DNA of 64,000 nucleotides from Prunus persica (lineage: Eukaryota; Streptophyta; Magnoliopsida; Rosales; Rosaceae): NCBI RefSeq assembly GCF_000346465.2, contig NC_034010.1:15939845-16003844 (forward strand). Direction: 5' to 3'. The notes beneath the pieces were generated by a model that had not been told where the DNA came from, searched no databases, and saw only the letters and a list, made by a program, of their open reading frames with translations. Numbering within the stretch: position 1 is the first letter of the stretch; the number at the start of each line of letters is the position of its first letter. The position numbers and the translations under genes are program-made. Positions 14,280 through 25,320 of this stretch are shown piece by piece.

Positions 14280-14762
14280 CATGTCATTTTCTATTGATCT
14301 ATTTACCTAAATTTATTCAAAATTACAATATGTTAATGAACAAAAGGTTAATATTACCACAAAACAGAATACAAATCAAATAATTAAAAACACCCAAAAT
14401 ATACAAATTTTAACAAGCAACTAACTAAGCTTTAGCGACCAAATCAGATAGTCACCATAACCTATCGGCGACGAACCAATCTATTTGGTCGGCCAATCCA
14501 TCCTCAGTTCGTGGCAAATTTTGGTATTTTTGCGGGAGCCCATCTTTATAGGCGACAAACTGATTAATTAAATGCGACGAAATAAATTGGTCGCCTAAAG
14601 GATTTATTTTCGTCGCCTTTAGTAGTTTGGTACTTTCAGCCACGAGCCTTAAGCAACCAAGTTGGCGACGAATTCATTTCGTCGCTAAAGGATTTTGGCC
14701 ACGAAATAACAGCTTTTAGCGACCAAACGTGGTGATCGCCAAAAGGAGTTTTCCTTGTAGTG

Positions 14763-15149
14763 TATAAATTTTGCTTACTTGAAGTTGTAGTTGAAAAAAG
14801 GGCAGCAGACGACGGCACGAGGTGGTGGTGGTCAGTACCGACGAAGAGTTGTGATGGAGATTGTTGGAGGTTGGGAGGTTACGGTTTGAGATGGTGGGGA
14901 AGAGATGTGAAATTGGGAATGGAAAGGGTTTGGAGCTTCTGTGCAGAGTTGGGTAAGTGCCGATGTTTTTTATTTTTATTTATTTTTAATAATTATAAAA
15001 CCTGGCCCAAAACAACGTCGTTTTGAGGCCAGGTCAATAAAAAAAAAATTTGACTGAGCCTTGGACCAAACGACGTCGTTTGGCAGGACTCGTTTTGGAA
15101 AAAAAAAGAAAAAAAAAAGATGCACAGCACGCGCGCAGCTGTCTGTGCA
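14763..15149. other. Flank of CACTA family 1, no gene seen
   Basis: It contains two imperfect palindromes around ACGACGTCGT (near 15015 and 15070) and A-rich tracts. It separates the CACTA right end from the decayed 3' part of the CCCH gene. Confidence 0.4.
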
Positions 15150-17315
15150 GCAGCAAGGAGGCCGTTTATATCAAGAATGAGAAGCTTTTTCTTAGAGCAG
15201 CTAAGAAGAGATCTTTCAGCTGCATTGTCTGATATATGTGAAAGATCACCCTCCTTCACATTAACAGCGACATCAAGATCAGCTTTTAAGGCCAAAGGTG
15301 GCAAGGAAGGAACTTCAGTCTTGGTTTCTGTCTGTTCTATATCAGTAATATCTTGTATATTCGTAGGGTCCAACTTTGAAACTTCTGAAAGAGAATTATC
15401 ATTATTGTTTTCATCAGCTTTATTAAAACTTGGCAAGGCAAGCCTGCACGAATGTCGTGGTCAGTGTCATTATTTCCTGAGGCATTAGATCTCTTCTTCT
15501 GCTCCTTGTCCTCATTCTTCTCCTGAAAAGTACTGTCCTCCAAAAGTATCTGTGGCACTTCTAGCTCTTGTTCTGATAATATTGCAAGCGAAGGCTGTAG
15601 ATATGGATCTGCTCCTGGAATAATGTTTTCCACTAAAGAAGTATCACCAGAAGGATCACAACTTTCATCATTACTCTCATAGATTTTACGCCTTTTCTTC
15701 CCATTCCTGTGCTTCATTTTTTGTGAGCAGCTCAAATCCTCAATGGGTTTGGGACTTTCTGAATTTGATCTTTTTCCAATTCCCTCCACAAGTGGTTGTT
15801 CCACTTCTAGGTCTTGTTCTGAGAATATTGCGACTGGAGGCTGTACAGACAAATCTGCTCCTGGAATAATATTTCCTTCTAAAGAAGTACCAAGAGAAGA
15901 ATCAATCAACTGACTATCTTTTCTAGCAATAGGCACATCTTGCAACTCCTGATCTTTAATTTCATCATGCAGATTCATGGCAGATGTATGTTTAGTCTCT
16001 TCCTTAATCCTAGAACTTTTCAAACCAGGCTGCGTGTCCAGATGCTTTGTTTGCTCCTACGGTGCCTTGAACTGTCATTCTTATTATACTCATGATGCAT
16101 ATACCGACAAGAAGCTCCACCGTAGCATCTGCCTCGAAGGAAGTCAACGCATTCTGGAATGTGGCCCTTGTCCTGTCTTTTGTTGCCATCTCTGAACTCA
16201 TCTGCACGCCTAAATGTGGGAGACCTTCTCCTGCTTCTTTGATTCCTCAAAGACCAACTTGAAAACAAACAGTCAAGAAGAATATCATGATTCTCCACAG
16301 AAAATGTACTCTATGGAATCAGAATAAAAAGACAATTAAATACCCAGGCAAATTCAGCTGCCTAAGACTTCAAATTTCGGTCAACATTAAATTAACCTTC
16401 CAACCAAACAGAACAATACACATGCAACACAATCGGAAGTACCTGCGAGAACGACTTCACTTGTCTCTTCTCCTACGTGAACTCCTCCACCTGCTGTCAA
16501 GAGGAGACCGACTGCGGCTGGGGATTCAACTTCTACCTCTTTTATTATGCCTCTTATTATAGCGTGAATCATCAGAGTTACTGTCACTGGAACCGTCTCT
16601 GACCAATCTCCCAAACTCATCCGCCTTCGGAGGAACTGATTCAAAGGTAGTCTTTGTACCCTCCGGAGACTTACCCCTCCTAGAAGCAACATCAGTACCA
16701 GCACCATCCAATGCATCTTTTTCCTGGAAAGCCTCATGACTCTCAATTGTGATTAACGTTATACTGGTATCCTTAATCGCTTTCTTTGTATGTAGGGAAA
16801 ACGTTTCAGCCTTATAAGGCTTTCTGGATTCAGACGGTAGCCTAGACTGTTTATCAGACATTCAGGGACTCTCAGATCCTATATATGTCTTTAAATGAGA
16901 CCCAGTATCTTTATGGCTACTTTTAGCAGCAGCTGTAACAGATGGTGGAACTATTATAACATTAACATCTTCAACGAAGGATCATCATTTTCTGAACTAT
17001 TGTCAGAGTCTTGTAGAAGTCTAAACGGACTGCCAACTTTAATAAATTGATTAGAAAACCTATCAGAATTGTTGGCCTCAGAGAGAGAGAGAACAATGCT
17101 GAAGTTAAACCTTCACTTAGTTTGCACAGTTCGGAGGACAAAGAGCGTGACACCTTTTCACAAAAGACGCCCTGGGCTGCTCTCCATTCTGGTGAACTCT
17201 GTGGCCTGTGTAGCTGTCTTTTAAAATCAAGCTCATCGTCAATCAAATCAGACTTGCCGTTTAGAGCTTCAATTAAATCATTAACTCCCTGGTCTCTATC
17301 AGACAGGGTGATATC

Positions 17316-17559
17316 TGTAAGAGTATCAATGATGATGATATTGCCAAGTGTCAATAGATCAATGAGTAAGCTGTTAGAATGTGGTTAGAGTTGTTAGCAA
17401 AGTGAGTAGCCAGCTAAGACTGTAGTTAGGCTGATATAAAGATTGTAATGTGCTCAGTTAGAGCTTAACCAAATACAGAAACCTACAATTCCTTCTCTAA
17501 AATTCTCTTTGCTTCTACAGTTTCTTTACTCTGTTCTTTAGTTTCTCTTCATCTTAACA
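17316..17559 (+). repeat. Left LTR of the gag-only element
   Basis: TG...CA-bounded 244-bp repeat, apparently identical to 19838-20081. It contains a TATAAAG motif (about 17436), a possible TATA box. Confidence 0.88.
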
Positions 17560-17567
17560 TGGTATCA
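17560..17567 (+). promoter_or_regulatory. Primer-binding site (tRNA-iMet)
   Basis: TGGTATCA immediately after the LTR CA is the start of the standard plant iMet primer-binding site; the match fades after eight bases. Confidence 0.75.
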
Positions 17568-18348
17568 TTCGCCATGGATCGATCCTAATATTTTGTTCTT
17601 CTGCTTCCGCTCTCTCTTCCTCTTTGTTTTCTCTCTCTGGCTTCTTTCTCTACTCAAACACAGCAACCAATTTCGTGTTCTTTCCTCTGCCTATTACCTG
17701 TTTGATGTTTTGTCTCACTGAAAATTCTTCTTCAATATTTCTTTTTCAGATAATTTCTTCTTTCTCAACCCTAAATTCTTCTCTTTTCTTCTTGGATTCT
17801 CCACGTGGTGACTACTACTCAACTTCAGATTCTCCAATCTCCGATTACCTCTTTCATTCCTACTGTTTCTACCTCTGTCACTACCTATGTTTCTTCATGA
17901 CTTTCTCCTCTACTCCTCTTTCTTGAATTTTATTCTTTCTAGCAAGTTTAAAGAATAGTTTTGCCTATCGGCTATTTGCTAAATTGCTCCAGTGAAATCC
18001 TAGTCTTGATTTTCTCCAAGATTGACCTTTCAAATTATTCTTCTTGCTCTCTTCAACTTGTGCTCGTTATTTCTGCTCAAATCTTGAAATCTAGCACAAT
18101 TACAATTGACTCTTACTTAGAAGTAAGGCATGATGGTGAAATTCGATTGGGAACCTTACATTCCTCTGTTTTTCTGCTTCCTCTGACATTTGAGTTGCAA
18201 TTCTTGCACTTATGGTTAAAGAACAATCATTTCTAGCCCACGACTGTTATTACTCAGGTTATCTTCTTCATTCTGCTCTTCTGGGTTTTCTTGGATTGCA
18301 TCTCACTTATTGGTTGGTGTGAGTAAAGAGTCTTTTCTTGGTCCAAAT

Positions 18349-19653
18349 ATGGTGACTGCCTCTCAGTTAGTGATTCCTCACTCTTCTATTGCATCACTGG
18401 TTCCTATGGTTTCAAATGTCCATGTCAAGTTGGATGATACTAATTACTTGCAATGGCACTTCCAAATGAACTTGTTGCTGGAATGTCATGGCATACTTGG
18501 TTTTGTGACTGGTTCCCATCCATGTCCACCTCAGTTTGTTGTTAGTTCTAATTATGAGGAAATTGAAGCATATAAGGTCTGGCAGTTACATGACAAAGCT
18601 TTGATGCTATTAATCTCTACTACTTTGTCTGCCTCTGCTATTTCTTGTGTAATTGGTAGTACCAATGCTAGGGAGATGTGGTTAACTTTGAAAGAAAGGT
18701 TTGCTATTATTACCAAGACTAGTATTTTTCTTCTGAAGACTTGTCTCTACAATATGAAGAAAGGTTCAGATTCTATAGCCCAATATCTTAATCATATTAA
18801 GGATGCAAGAGATCAGCTATCTTGTGTTGGCGTGCATTTTGCTGATGAAGACATTATCAACTTGGTTCTCAATGGTTTACCTGCAGAATACAACACTTTT
18901 AGGTGTGTTATGCAATGCCGAAAAAGTATGCTCTCATTCAAGGAGTTTCAATGTCAATTGCTTGCTGAAGAAATAATGCTTGTTGCTTGCTATAGAGGTT
19001 CAAAATATCACAGTCAAGGTGGAGCTGCTTCCTATTATCCTCAGGAATCAAGATCTTGTAATGCTACAGTCCCACAGTCGGTAGGTCAACAAGAGTTTTT
19101 GTTTAATACCTCCGCACCAACTGTTCCATCGTTACCAATCAAGACAATCTTTAGTATTGATGCATTTGCTGAAGAGGAAGCCACTGTGTCTCCAATTGGT
19201 TTTCCAATTTCTAAACTCCAACTTTCAGATGAAATAATTGCTGCAGATGATGTGCTGCCTCAGGCAACGACCTTACATGATGGCAAGGCCTCTGGTTCTC
19301 ATGATGAGGGTGAAACTGGCAAGACTGTTATCTCTGGAAATGCCAAGTTTGTTGGGGGCATTCCTTTAGTGACGCCAAAATTGCACTTTGATCGCATTTC
19401 GCATTTTGATCTCAACGTAGTTCCAGATATACAAAAATGTGTGCTAGCCAATGATATTGATTACAATGCCACGGTCCTGCTAGTAGTTCCATCAAACATT
19501 GTTAGTTTCATTTTGGCATTGGCTGGTGGTTTTCAGTGGAAACTCAAACACATGGCTCAGCCTCCCGGTTTTACAGAAACTCTATATCTTGTTTGTACAC
19601 TCTGGTCTTCCACATTTCGGATAATGCTTGCTCCTATTCTTTCTGTATCATAG
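18349..19653 (+). CDS. Copia-type Gag polyprotein (UBN2 / Retrotran_gag-like)
   Basis: The 434-residue protein starts at the ATG of MVTASQ. Residues about 25-60 carry the copia Gag opening (VKLDDTNYLQWHFQMNLLLE). A central part follows with AREMWLTLKERF, SIAQYLNHIKDARDQL and LNGLPAEYNTFR, all typical of the UBN2/Gag family that builds the particle packaging retroelement RNA. I see no CCHC zinc knuckle, which many copia Gags have. The last 200 residues are Asp/Val-rich and unrecognised. The frame is open from start to stop, consistent with a young insertion. No pol genes follow. Confidence 0.8.
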   Translation: MVTASQLVIPHSSIASLVPMVSNVHVKLDDTNYLQWHFQMNLLLECHGILGFVTGSHPCPPQFVVSSNYEEIEAYKVWQLHDKALMLLISTTLSASAISCVIGSTNAREMWLTLKERFAIITKTSIFLLKTCLYNMKKGSDSIAQYLNHIKDARDQLSCVGVHFADEDIINLVLNGLPAEYNTFRCVMQCRKSMLSFKEFQCQLLAEEIMLVACYRGSKYHSQGGAASYYPQESRSCNATVPQSVGQQEFLFNTSAPTVPSLPIKTIFSIDAFAEEEATVSPIGFPISKLQLSDEIIAADDVLPQATTLHDGKASGSHDEGETGKTVISGNAKFVGGIPLVTPKLHFDRISHFDLNVVPDIQKCVLANDIDYNATVLLVVPSNIVSFILALAGGFQWKLKHMAQPPGFTETLYLVCTLWSSTFRIMLAPILSVS

Positions 19654-19837
19654 TTCTTCCCTGTTCCAAATCCTTGTGCTCATGCAGTTTGTTACTCAGC
19701 CATGCTTGCGTCTGCAGCTTGTTTCCTCTGCCGAATAGTTTGAAGATATTCTTACGAACGGCCTCATTGCCTTTCTTTTACCACATCACTGCTCCAATCT
19801 TATGCTTGGCTCCTCCAAGCATGAGATTGAGGGGGGA

Positions 19838-20081
19838 TGTAAGAGTATCAATGATGATGATATTGCCAAGTGTCAATAGATCAATGAGTAAGCTGTTAGA
19901 ATGTGGTTAGAGTTGTTAGCAAAGTGAGTAGCCAGCTAAGACTGTAGTTAGGCTGATATAAAGATTGTAATGTGCTCAGTTAGAGCTTAACCAAATACAG
20001 AAACCTACAATTCCTTCTCTAAAATTCTCTTTGCTTCTACAGTTTCTTTACTCTGTTCTTTAGTTTCTCTTCATCTTAACA
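19838..20081 (+). repeat. Right LTR of the gag-only element
   Basis: Apparently identical to the left LTR and preceded by a polypurine tract at about 19825-19837. It ends inside the CCCH gene exon, which resumes at 20082. Confidence 0.88.
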
Positions 20082-20850
20082 CATCTTGAATCCACATCCA
20101 GAGAAATCAAATTGTCAGCTCCAATTTCAGTTATTTGGCAAATACATGGAAAATTTCAAAGAAAATTTGCAATAGATACTGACATTGAATACAATTCAGC
20201 ATTTTGCAATATTAAGTATCAGGTCAAGATTGAAACAGAAAATTATCATGTCTAAAGAACATCTGGAGTATGCAATAACTATAGAGGTTTCCAGGCCCAA
20301 AAGTTCACTAAAAATATCAGTCACATATGGCCAGAATAACGTGATCATAAATAATAAAGTCACAAATGGCCACCTGCCTAACATATACACATTATGTGAC
20401 AAAACTTTCAAATCATGAATACTGAGGAGAGAGCAAAATCACTTGTGCATGCTAACCTTCCATCTCCATGTCGGAATCAGCAGGCAAGCTATAACCAGAT
20501 GAAGCATTCAAATGTTCAGGATGAGATGAAGAGTCAATCACCGAAGACTTCAATGGTGATCCATTTGGCCCGTCATGCAACTTACAAGCCAAAGTACATT
20601 TCTTCTTCATCCACAGGAAGTATTCATGGGCAATTGCTGCTCCACTTCCTGGCTCACCACCAAATAAAAATTCAAACTCTGGATTCTTATATTCATTTTG
20701 ACGAGTCAAATCTTCGATACCAGGACCATTTTTAGCAATAACATGGCAGAAAAACTCATCTTCTGAACAACTTTCTCATCTGCTGGCTTAGTGGAGTGGA
20801 GAAACATCCACATCAAACTTCCATTTGATGATAATCCATCTCCAGCTAGA

Positions 20851-20950
20851 NNNNNNNNNNNNNNNNNNNNNNNNNNNNNNNNNNNNNNNNNNNNNNNNNN
20901 NNNNNNNNNNNNNNNNNNNNNNNNNNNNNNNNNNNNNNNNNNNNNNNNNN
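20851..20950. other. Assembly gap of 100 N
   Basis: Exactly 100 unknown bases, a conventional placeholder length, between the Pro-rich and SURP parts of the CCCH gene. The true missing length is unknown. Confidence 0.98.
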
Positions 20951-21200
20951 TGAGTTCCCTGGGGGACCCTTATTATTTCTCCCCGTTTCTGGCGCTGCAC
21001 TACTCAAAAAGGTACTTCTGTGAATACATCGCCAAGCTCCTTCTGCAGGGATTAATTGTAAAACTTATCAACCTTACATTCACAGGCTGGTGATAAAGGG
21101 GAGGGGTGGTGGAGGTCTCTGTTGGTATTGAAGGGGAGGCGGAGGCAGAGCTGGTGGGCGCTGTTGGTTGTTTGCAGGTGTCACGGGTGTCCGAGGACCC

Positions 21201-23416
21201 TGCCCAAACTAATGGCCATACATTGCAGATGGCTCAACTTAACAAATGCTTCCAATACTAAAAGTTCCTTGCATGAAACCCAGTTTACATAGGCTTGATC
21301 TTCAGCTTAAGCTTCCACATAAAACCTTAAAATCAATATGAAGCATAAAAAGTGTGTAGTGAAAAGAAGATTAAAAGAACTTTCTCCGAGAAAAAAATAC
21401 AACAATAAACTTCAACCAGTAACTATTGCAATGCCAGTGTATAATGCACTGAACTATGTGATACAAGTGTTTTCAACAGCATTAACCAGACATTTATCAA
21501 ATTTCATTTTAGTAATTACAATAGAAACGCGAGAATACTAGCTTCTCAATTATGATTTGTTTCTCTTCTGTACCTCAAACCTCAATTACAATCATTTTTA
21601 CCTCTCAACTAACAGAGAACTAAAAATTACAACACTCTTATTTTCCAAAACCTTTTTTTTTTTTTTTCCTTCCCTTTTTTTCCTTTTAAAAAATCAAATT
21701 TGTTTTTGGAGATAAATATTCAGGTTCCCCACAAAATATTTTTTGTTAAATCCTTTTTTTATACTTTCGAAAGATAAATAAATAAATAATTTCCTATGTG
21801 ACTTGGTAAAAAACACTTTACACTCACATTCACCTATTATTCAGATTCATTATCATAAGAAATATGAAAAATGAATATTTAGCTTGAGCTTAAGTTTAGG
21901 TTCGTCTTATTGTTTTTGGGACAACTTAAGTTTCAACTCAGGCTCAAATTAAACAACATTTCGGTCTTGTAACTTATATTGGAGTTACATAAAGTTTAGG
22001 TTGGTAAAAATATATGAGTTTAATCTTAAGACAATTCTAAATGCGATTATAAGTATAACCATACTCTAGCCCTAACTAGAAGTCAAGTTGAGTATTGATC
22101 TAAGTTTGAGTAAAACTTGAGCCCTAATTCATAGTAGATTGGTTAAGAATAGTCGCGATTGGAATATTAAAATAAATCAAATTACTTTCAATTAATTGAT
22201 ATTTTCTTTTAATGTTAAAAGATATTTTATGTAGTTGAGCGGAGTTACCACAATGGTTGTGGCCTTCCTCCTTCTTCCTGCTTCGCATTTAGGGTTTCTT
22301 TCTTCCAAGTGTAACCCAAAAAAAAAAAAAAAAAGATATCTTAAGTACAAATCTTTCTTCTTTGGTGCCAAATGGAAAAAGAACACCTTCTTAATACTCT
22401 ATATCACTACAATATCTAAAATTAATTTAGTTGTGGGTCATGATTTAGGGTGTTGGTGTTTGCATGGTTTGAAATTTTAAGTACATATTATTTCTATGAA
22501 TTCACAGAGTGTGGGGGGTTTGTGCCCCTTTGCTTGGTCCCTCGCTTGAACTTTTCAGATTGCAGATGTGTGAGTTTTCTTAAGGTATCTAATTGCAATA
22601 TATTGAATCTCATCTGTTGTTACTGTTTTTAAGTCAAATTTAAGTCAAATTCTGCACTCTGAGTTCGATTACATGTTTACACTCAAATATATGTCTATGT
22701 GTTTGAGTTGTGGATACATTGGATATCGATGCAGGTTTTAAAAGTATTCTTGTTGGAAAGTGAATAATAAGGGTTATGAATTCTAATTTGCTGAATGGTA
22801 TATTATATGTAAGTGGAATTGATTTGAGAACGAATGTTGAAAGTTATGGGTGATCAAATTCAAACTAGTGAATTTTTAGGATGGAATACGTGATTATGGG
22901 AATTTCGGGAATGCTTATTATTATTACTATTATTATTAGTGCTTTAATATTATTTATAAAGGATTATGGTGACTTTGGGTATGATATGGATTTTGGTTTT
23001 GGTGCATTAGTTTATGTGTGGTTATCCGACTTTGAATTTCAATATCTTTGATAATTTTGGAATTGGTATGTATATATTGATGGGTTATGGTTTTGGGAAT
23101 TTTAAATATGGTGTTTTGGATTTTATTATCTTGTCTTGTGGGATTTTCAGAAGTTGTATATTTTCTAAGTATATGAATAGTGTTTTGAATATTAATAAAA
23201 TCGAATGGGCTTATTTAGTTTTGGTGTTTTTCTTAATTATAGTATAATATGGTTTGCAAAAAGAAAGTATGGGTGTTATTTTATTATATATATTTATGTT
23301 ATATGGAAAAGATTTGTTTTGGAAATTGAATTTTGAGATTATTATCTTTATTATATATTAGTTTATGAAAGGGGATTTTGGATCTTGGCGATGACACGCC
23401 ATCTCATGTAACCACC
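21201..23416. other. AT-rich intergenic stretch, no gene seen
   Basis: No convincing coding frame on either strand. A roughly 100-bp segment ending in a poly(A) run at about 22230-22335 could be a short retroposon tail. TATTATTACTATTATTATTA microsatellite-like DNA lies near 22915-22940. Confidence 0.4.
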
Positions 23417-24300
23417 CACTACTACATTTTACACTTTGCGCGACGAAGAGAATTTCGTCACGCAAAATACATTGTAGTCGCACAAATTTCAGCACGACAG
23501 AAACTTGGTCGCACAGAATCCGTCGAGCAAAGATCGTGAAGAAAGATTTTGCGCAACCAAGTTTTTTCATTGGTCGCGCAAAGTCACTTGGTGCGACGAA
23601 AAAATATTGGTCACGCAAGTTTTGCACGTCGAAAAACATTGGTCGTGCAAAGTTTTGAGCGACGAAAAATGTTAGTCGCACAAAGGTTTGCGCGACGAAA
23701 AACATTGGTCGCACAAAGTTTTGCGCGATGGAACACATTGGTCGAGCAAAGTCTTAAAAAATTTTCAAAATATAAAAAAATTCCCGCGTCCCATTTTTTG
23801 TACCCGCCCAAATTTTTAAAGTTTTGCACGACGAATACTAACGTCGCGCAAATATTTGCGTGATGAAATATCTTTTGTGTTTTAAATTTTTTAATTAAAA
23901 TATACTAATTTAATAGTTTGAGCGACAAAATATTTTGTCGCGCAAGGTTTTTGAGTTTTTGTTTTATTATTTCTTTAATATTAATTTAATTATATTAATT
24001 TTTTCTAAGTTTTATTTTTTAAATTTAATTTAATTGTATGATTTTTTTAATTACTTTAATTTAAACTGATATTAATTTAATTATATTAATTTTTTCAAAT
24101 TTTTACTTTTTAAATTTAATTTAATTGTATGATTTTTTTTATTACTTTAATTTAAACTGATATTAATTTAATTTTTTCAAATTTTTACTTTTTAAATTTA
24201 ATTTAATTGTATGATTTTTTTTAATTACTTTAATTTAAATTGACATATGAAAAATAGTGATCAAATTATCCAATAAATATATATATAATATTCAAAATGT
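23417..24300. mobile_element. CACTA-like terminus, family 2
   Basis: CACTACTACATTTTACAC at 23417 is followed by about 500 bp of repeated GCGCGACGAAA / TTGGTCGCGCAAA motif in both orientations, the pattern of a CACTA subterminal region. The motif differs from families 1 and 3. No matching right terminus was found in the window, and the inner boundary given is approximate. Confidence 0.55.
23990..24245. repeat. AT-rich tandem repeat, about 95 bp, nearly three units
   Basis: Units built from TTTAAATTTAATTTAATTG, a T run, ACTTTAATTTAAACTGAT and ATTAATTTAATTATAT recur from about 23990 to 24245, with a shortened last unit. Confidence 0.65.
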
Positions 24301-24741
24301 ACACATAAATTAACAAAGTACAATAATAAAATCCTAATACAAGCGTATTGTAGTGGTAGTGGCGGAGGATATGTTTTGATAGCTTCCTAATCCTCAACTT
24401 TAGCCGTCAAAGTCTCGATGACTCCCTACAAAAAGACAAATATGGTGAAATAACCCCAAAAAAAAAAAAAAGGCATAATCTCCCATAAAATTGTTATACC
24501 ACAAATCTAACCCAAACTCTAATCCCTCCCCTTTACTCAACCCCAAACCCCACACAAACTCAAAACTAACTCCAAAAACACATATTAATGAAAAAACTTT
24601 AAAATTTGGAGAGAATATACCTTTTTGGCAAGATTGAGAGTGAGTGAGAATGAGAGGGAGAAGTGAGTGTGAGAGAATTAGAGAATATAGTGATAGAGAT
24701 ATGAGAGAGTGAGTGAGAGTGAGAGATAGTGAAAAGAGAGA
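24301..24741. other. Intergenic, no gene seen
   Basis: It includes a GAGAGTGAG-rich low-complexity stretch (about 24640-24740) directly next to the Cassandra-like element. The open frame across it is low complexity. Confidence 0.4.
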
Positions 24742-24834
24742 TGTCATATCCCGGGATCGGCTCCGCCGTAGCATGATATTGTCAGCTTTGGGCCCCCTCT
24801 CTGCCCACACGGTTTTGTTTCTGGGAGCTCACGA

Positions 24835-24925
24835 GCAACTTCCCAGTGGGTCACCCATCATGGGATTGCTCTATCCCCCAACTGGCTTAACTTCGGAGTT
24901 CCTACGACTCCGAAGCCAGTGAGCT
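24835..24925 (-). other. 5S rRNA-like segment in the Cassandra LTR
   Basis: On the minus strand the sequence includes AACTCCGAAGTTAAGCC, resembling the 5S box A region, then GATGGGTGACCCACTGGGAA, matching the intermediate element and box C. It is a diverged 5S-like domain and not a genuine 5S gene. The second LTR carries an equivalent at about 25423-25513. Confidence 0.75.
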
Positions 24926-25016
24926 CCCAAAAGGCCTTGTGCTAGATGGATGCAGGTGTGCACATAGAAGGCACATCGCCCCCTCTCCGTTGGTTGATGT
25001 GGGATCTTACAATCTA

Positions 25017-25320
25017 CCCCCTTAAGGGCCTGACGTCCTCGTCGGCACACTCGCACCACACGGCAGAGTGGCTCTGATACCCCTTAAGGGCCCGACGTCC
25101 TCGCCGGCACACTTGCACCACACAATAGAGTGGCTCTTCCCCTTAAGGGCCCGACGTCCTCGTCGGCACACTCGCACCAAACGGCAGAGTGGCTCTGATA
25201 CCCCTTAAGGGCCCAACGTCCTCGTCAGCACACTTGCACTACACGGTAGAGTGGCTCTTCCCCTTAAGGGCCCGACGTCCTCGCCGGCACACTTGCACCA
25301 CACGACAGAGTGGCTCTGAT
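25017..25320. repeat. Five tandem units of about 60 bp in the Cassandra internal region
   Basis: CTTAAGGGCCCGACGTCCTC-type unit starts recur at 25021, 25083, 25142, 25204 and 25263, each followed by CGGCACACTTGCACCA or a close variant and GAGTGGCTCT. Confidence 0.85.

Larger units (their letters stand above)
1910..14762. mobile_element. CACTA element, family 1, non-autonomous, with two nested insertions
   Basis: The left end reads CACTACAAGAAAAAACC at 1910 and the right end is the reverse complement of CACTACAAGGAAAAC, ending at 14762. The element is flanked by the direct repeat TAT (1907-1909 and 14763-14765), the 3-bp target duplication expected of CACTA elements. Subterminal DNA (about 1935-2350 and 14420-14750) is full of a GCGACCAAA / TTTGGTCGC motif in both orientations, like transposase-binding subterminal repeats. 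About 5.7 kb is native sequence; the rest is elements A (2703-6861) and B (11307-14279). No TnpD-like gene was found, so the copy looks non-autonomous. Confidence 0.85.
17316..20081 (+). mobile_element. Gag-only LTR retrotransposon (TR-GAG-like, copia-type)
   Basis: Two 244-bp LTRs (17316-17559 and 19838-20081) run TGTAAGAG to CTTAACA and look identical by eye. TGGTATCA directly after the left LTR matches the initiator-Met tRNA primer-binding site, and a purine-rich GATTGAGGGGGGA directly precedes the right LTR. The only open frame is a gag-like protein; no protease, integrase or reverse transcriptase was found in about 2.3 kb of internal DNA. That is the layout of TR-GAG non-autonomous elements. 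No clean 5-bp target duplication is visible (ATATC left, CATCT right). Confidence 0.85.
15150..21200 (-). pseudogene. SURP and CCCH zinc-finger, RS-rich RNA-binding protein gene, disrupted
   Basis: Minus-strand exons read in order. First comes a Pro/Gln-rich region (about 21100-21190). A SURP module (about 20560-20745) follows, with DEFFCHVIAKNGPGIEDLTR and NPEFEFLFGG. Next are an acidic segment (about 17060-17315), an Arg/Ser-rich segment (16450-16861) and one CCCH finger (C-x7-C-x5-C-x3-H, in ECVDFLRGRCYGGASCRYMHH cut to C..C..C..H) near 16080-16150. A tail has two NIIPGAD..QP..AI.SEQ-type repeats. SURP and CCCH domains together point to a pre-mRNA splicing or RNA-processing factor. The 3' end reads SKKKLLILDINGLLA, like the start of an FCP1-type phosphatase domain, then decays. 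Damage: a LTR element at 17316-20081 splits an exon; there are in-frame TGA codons in the RS part; frameshifts occur near 15440, 16050 and 20745; and a 100-N gap lies at 20851. Exon borders are approximate. Confidence 0.62.

Noticed and set aside
15010..15085. Family-3 CACTA motif (ACGACGTCGT) next to the CCCH gene
   Set aside because: Two isolated palindromes without terminus or further motif; a chance or promoter palindrome is as likely.
22230..22335. Possible tRNA-derived SINE ending in a poly(A) run
   Set aside because: The head has only a vague box-A-like GTTACCACAATGG, box B is not clear, and no target duplication was found; not enough to call.
23358..23863. Opposed frames with FVAQ.FVR and FARRKTLV repeats
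   Set aside because: They are translations of the CACTA family 2 subterminal motif, not a repeat protein.
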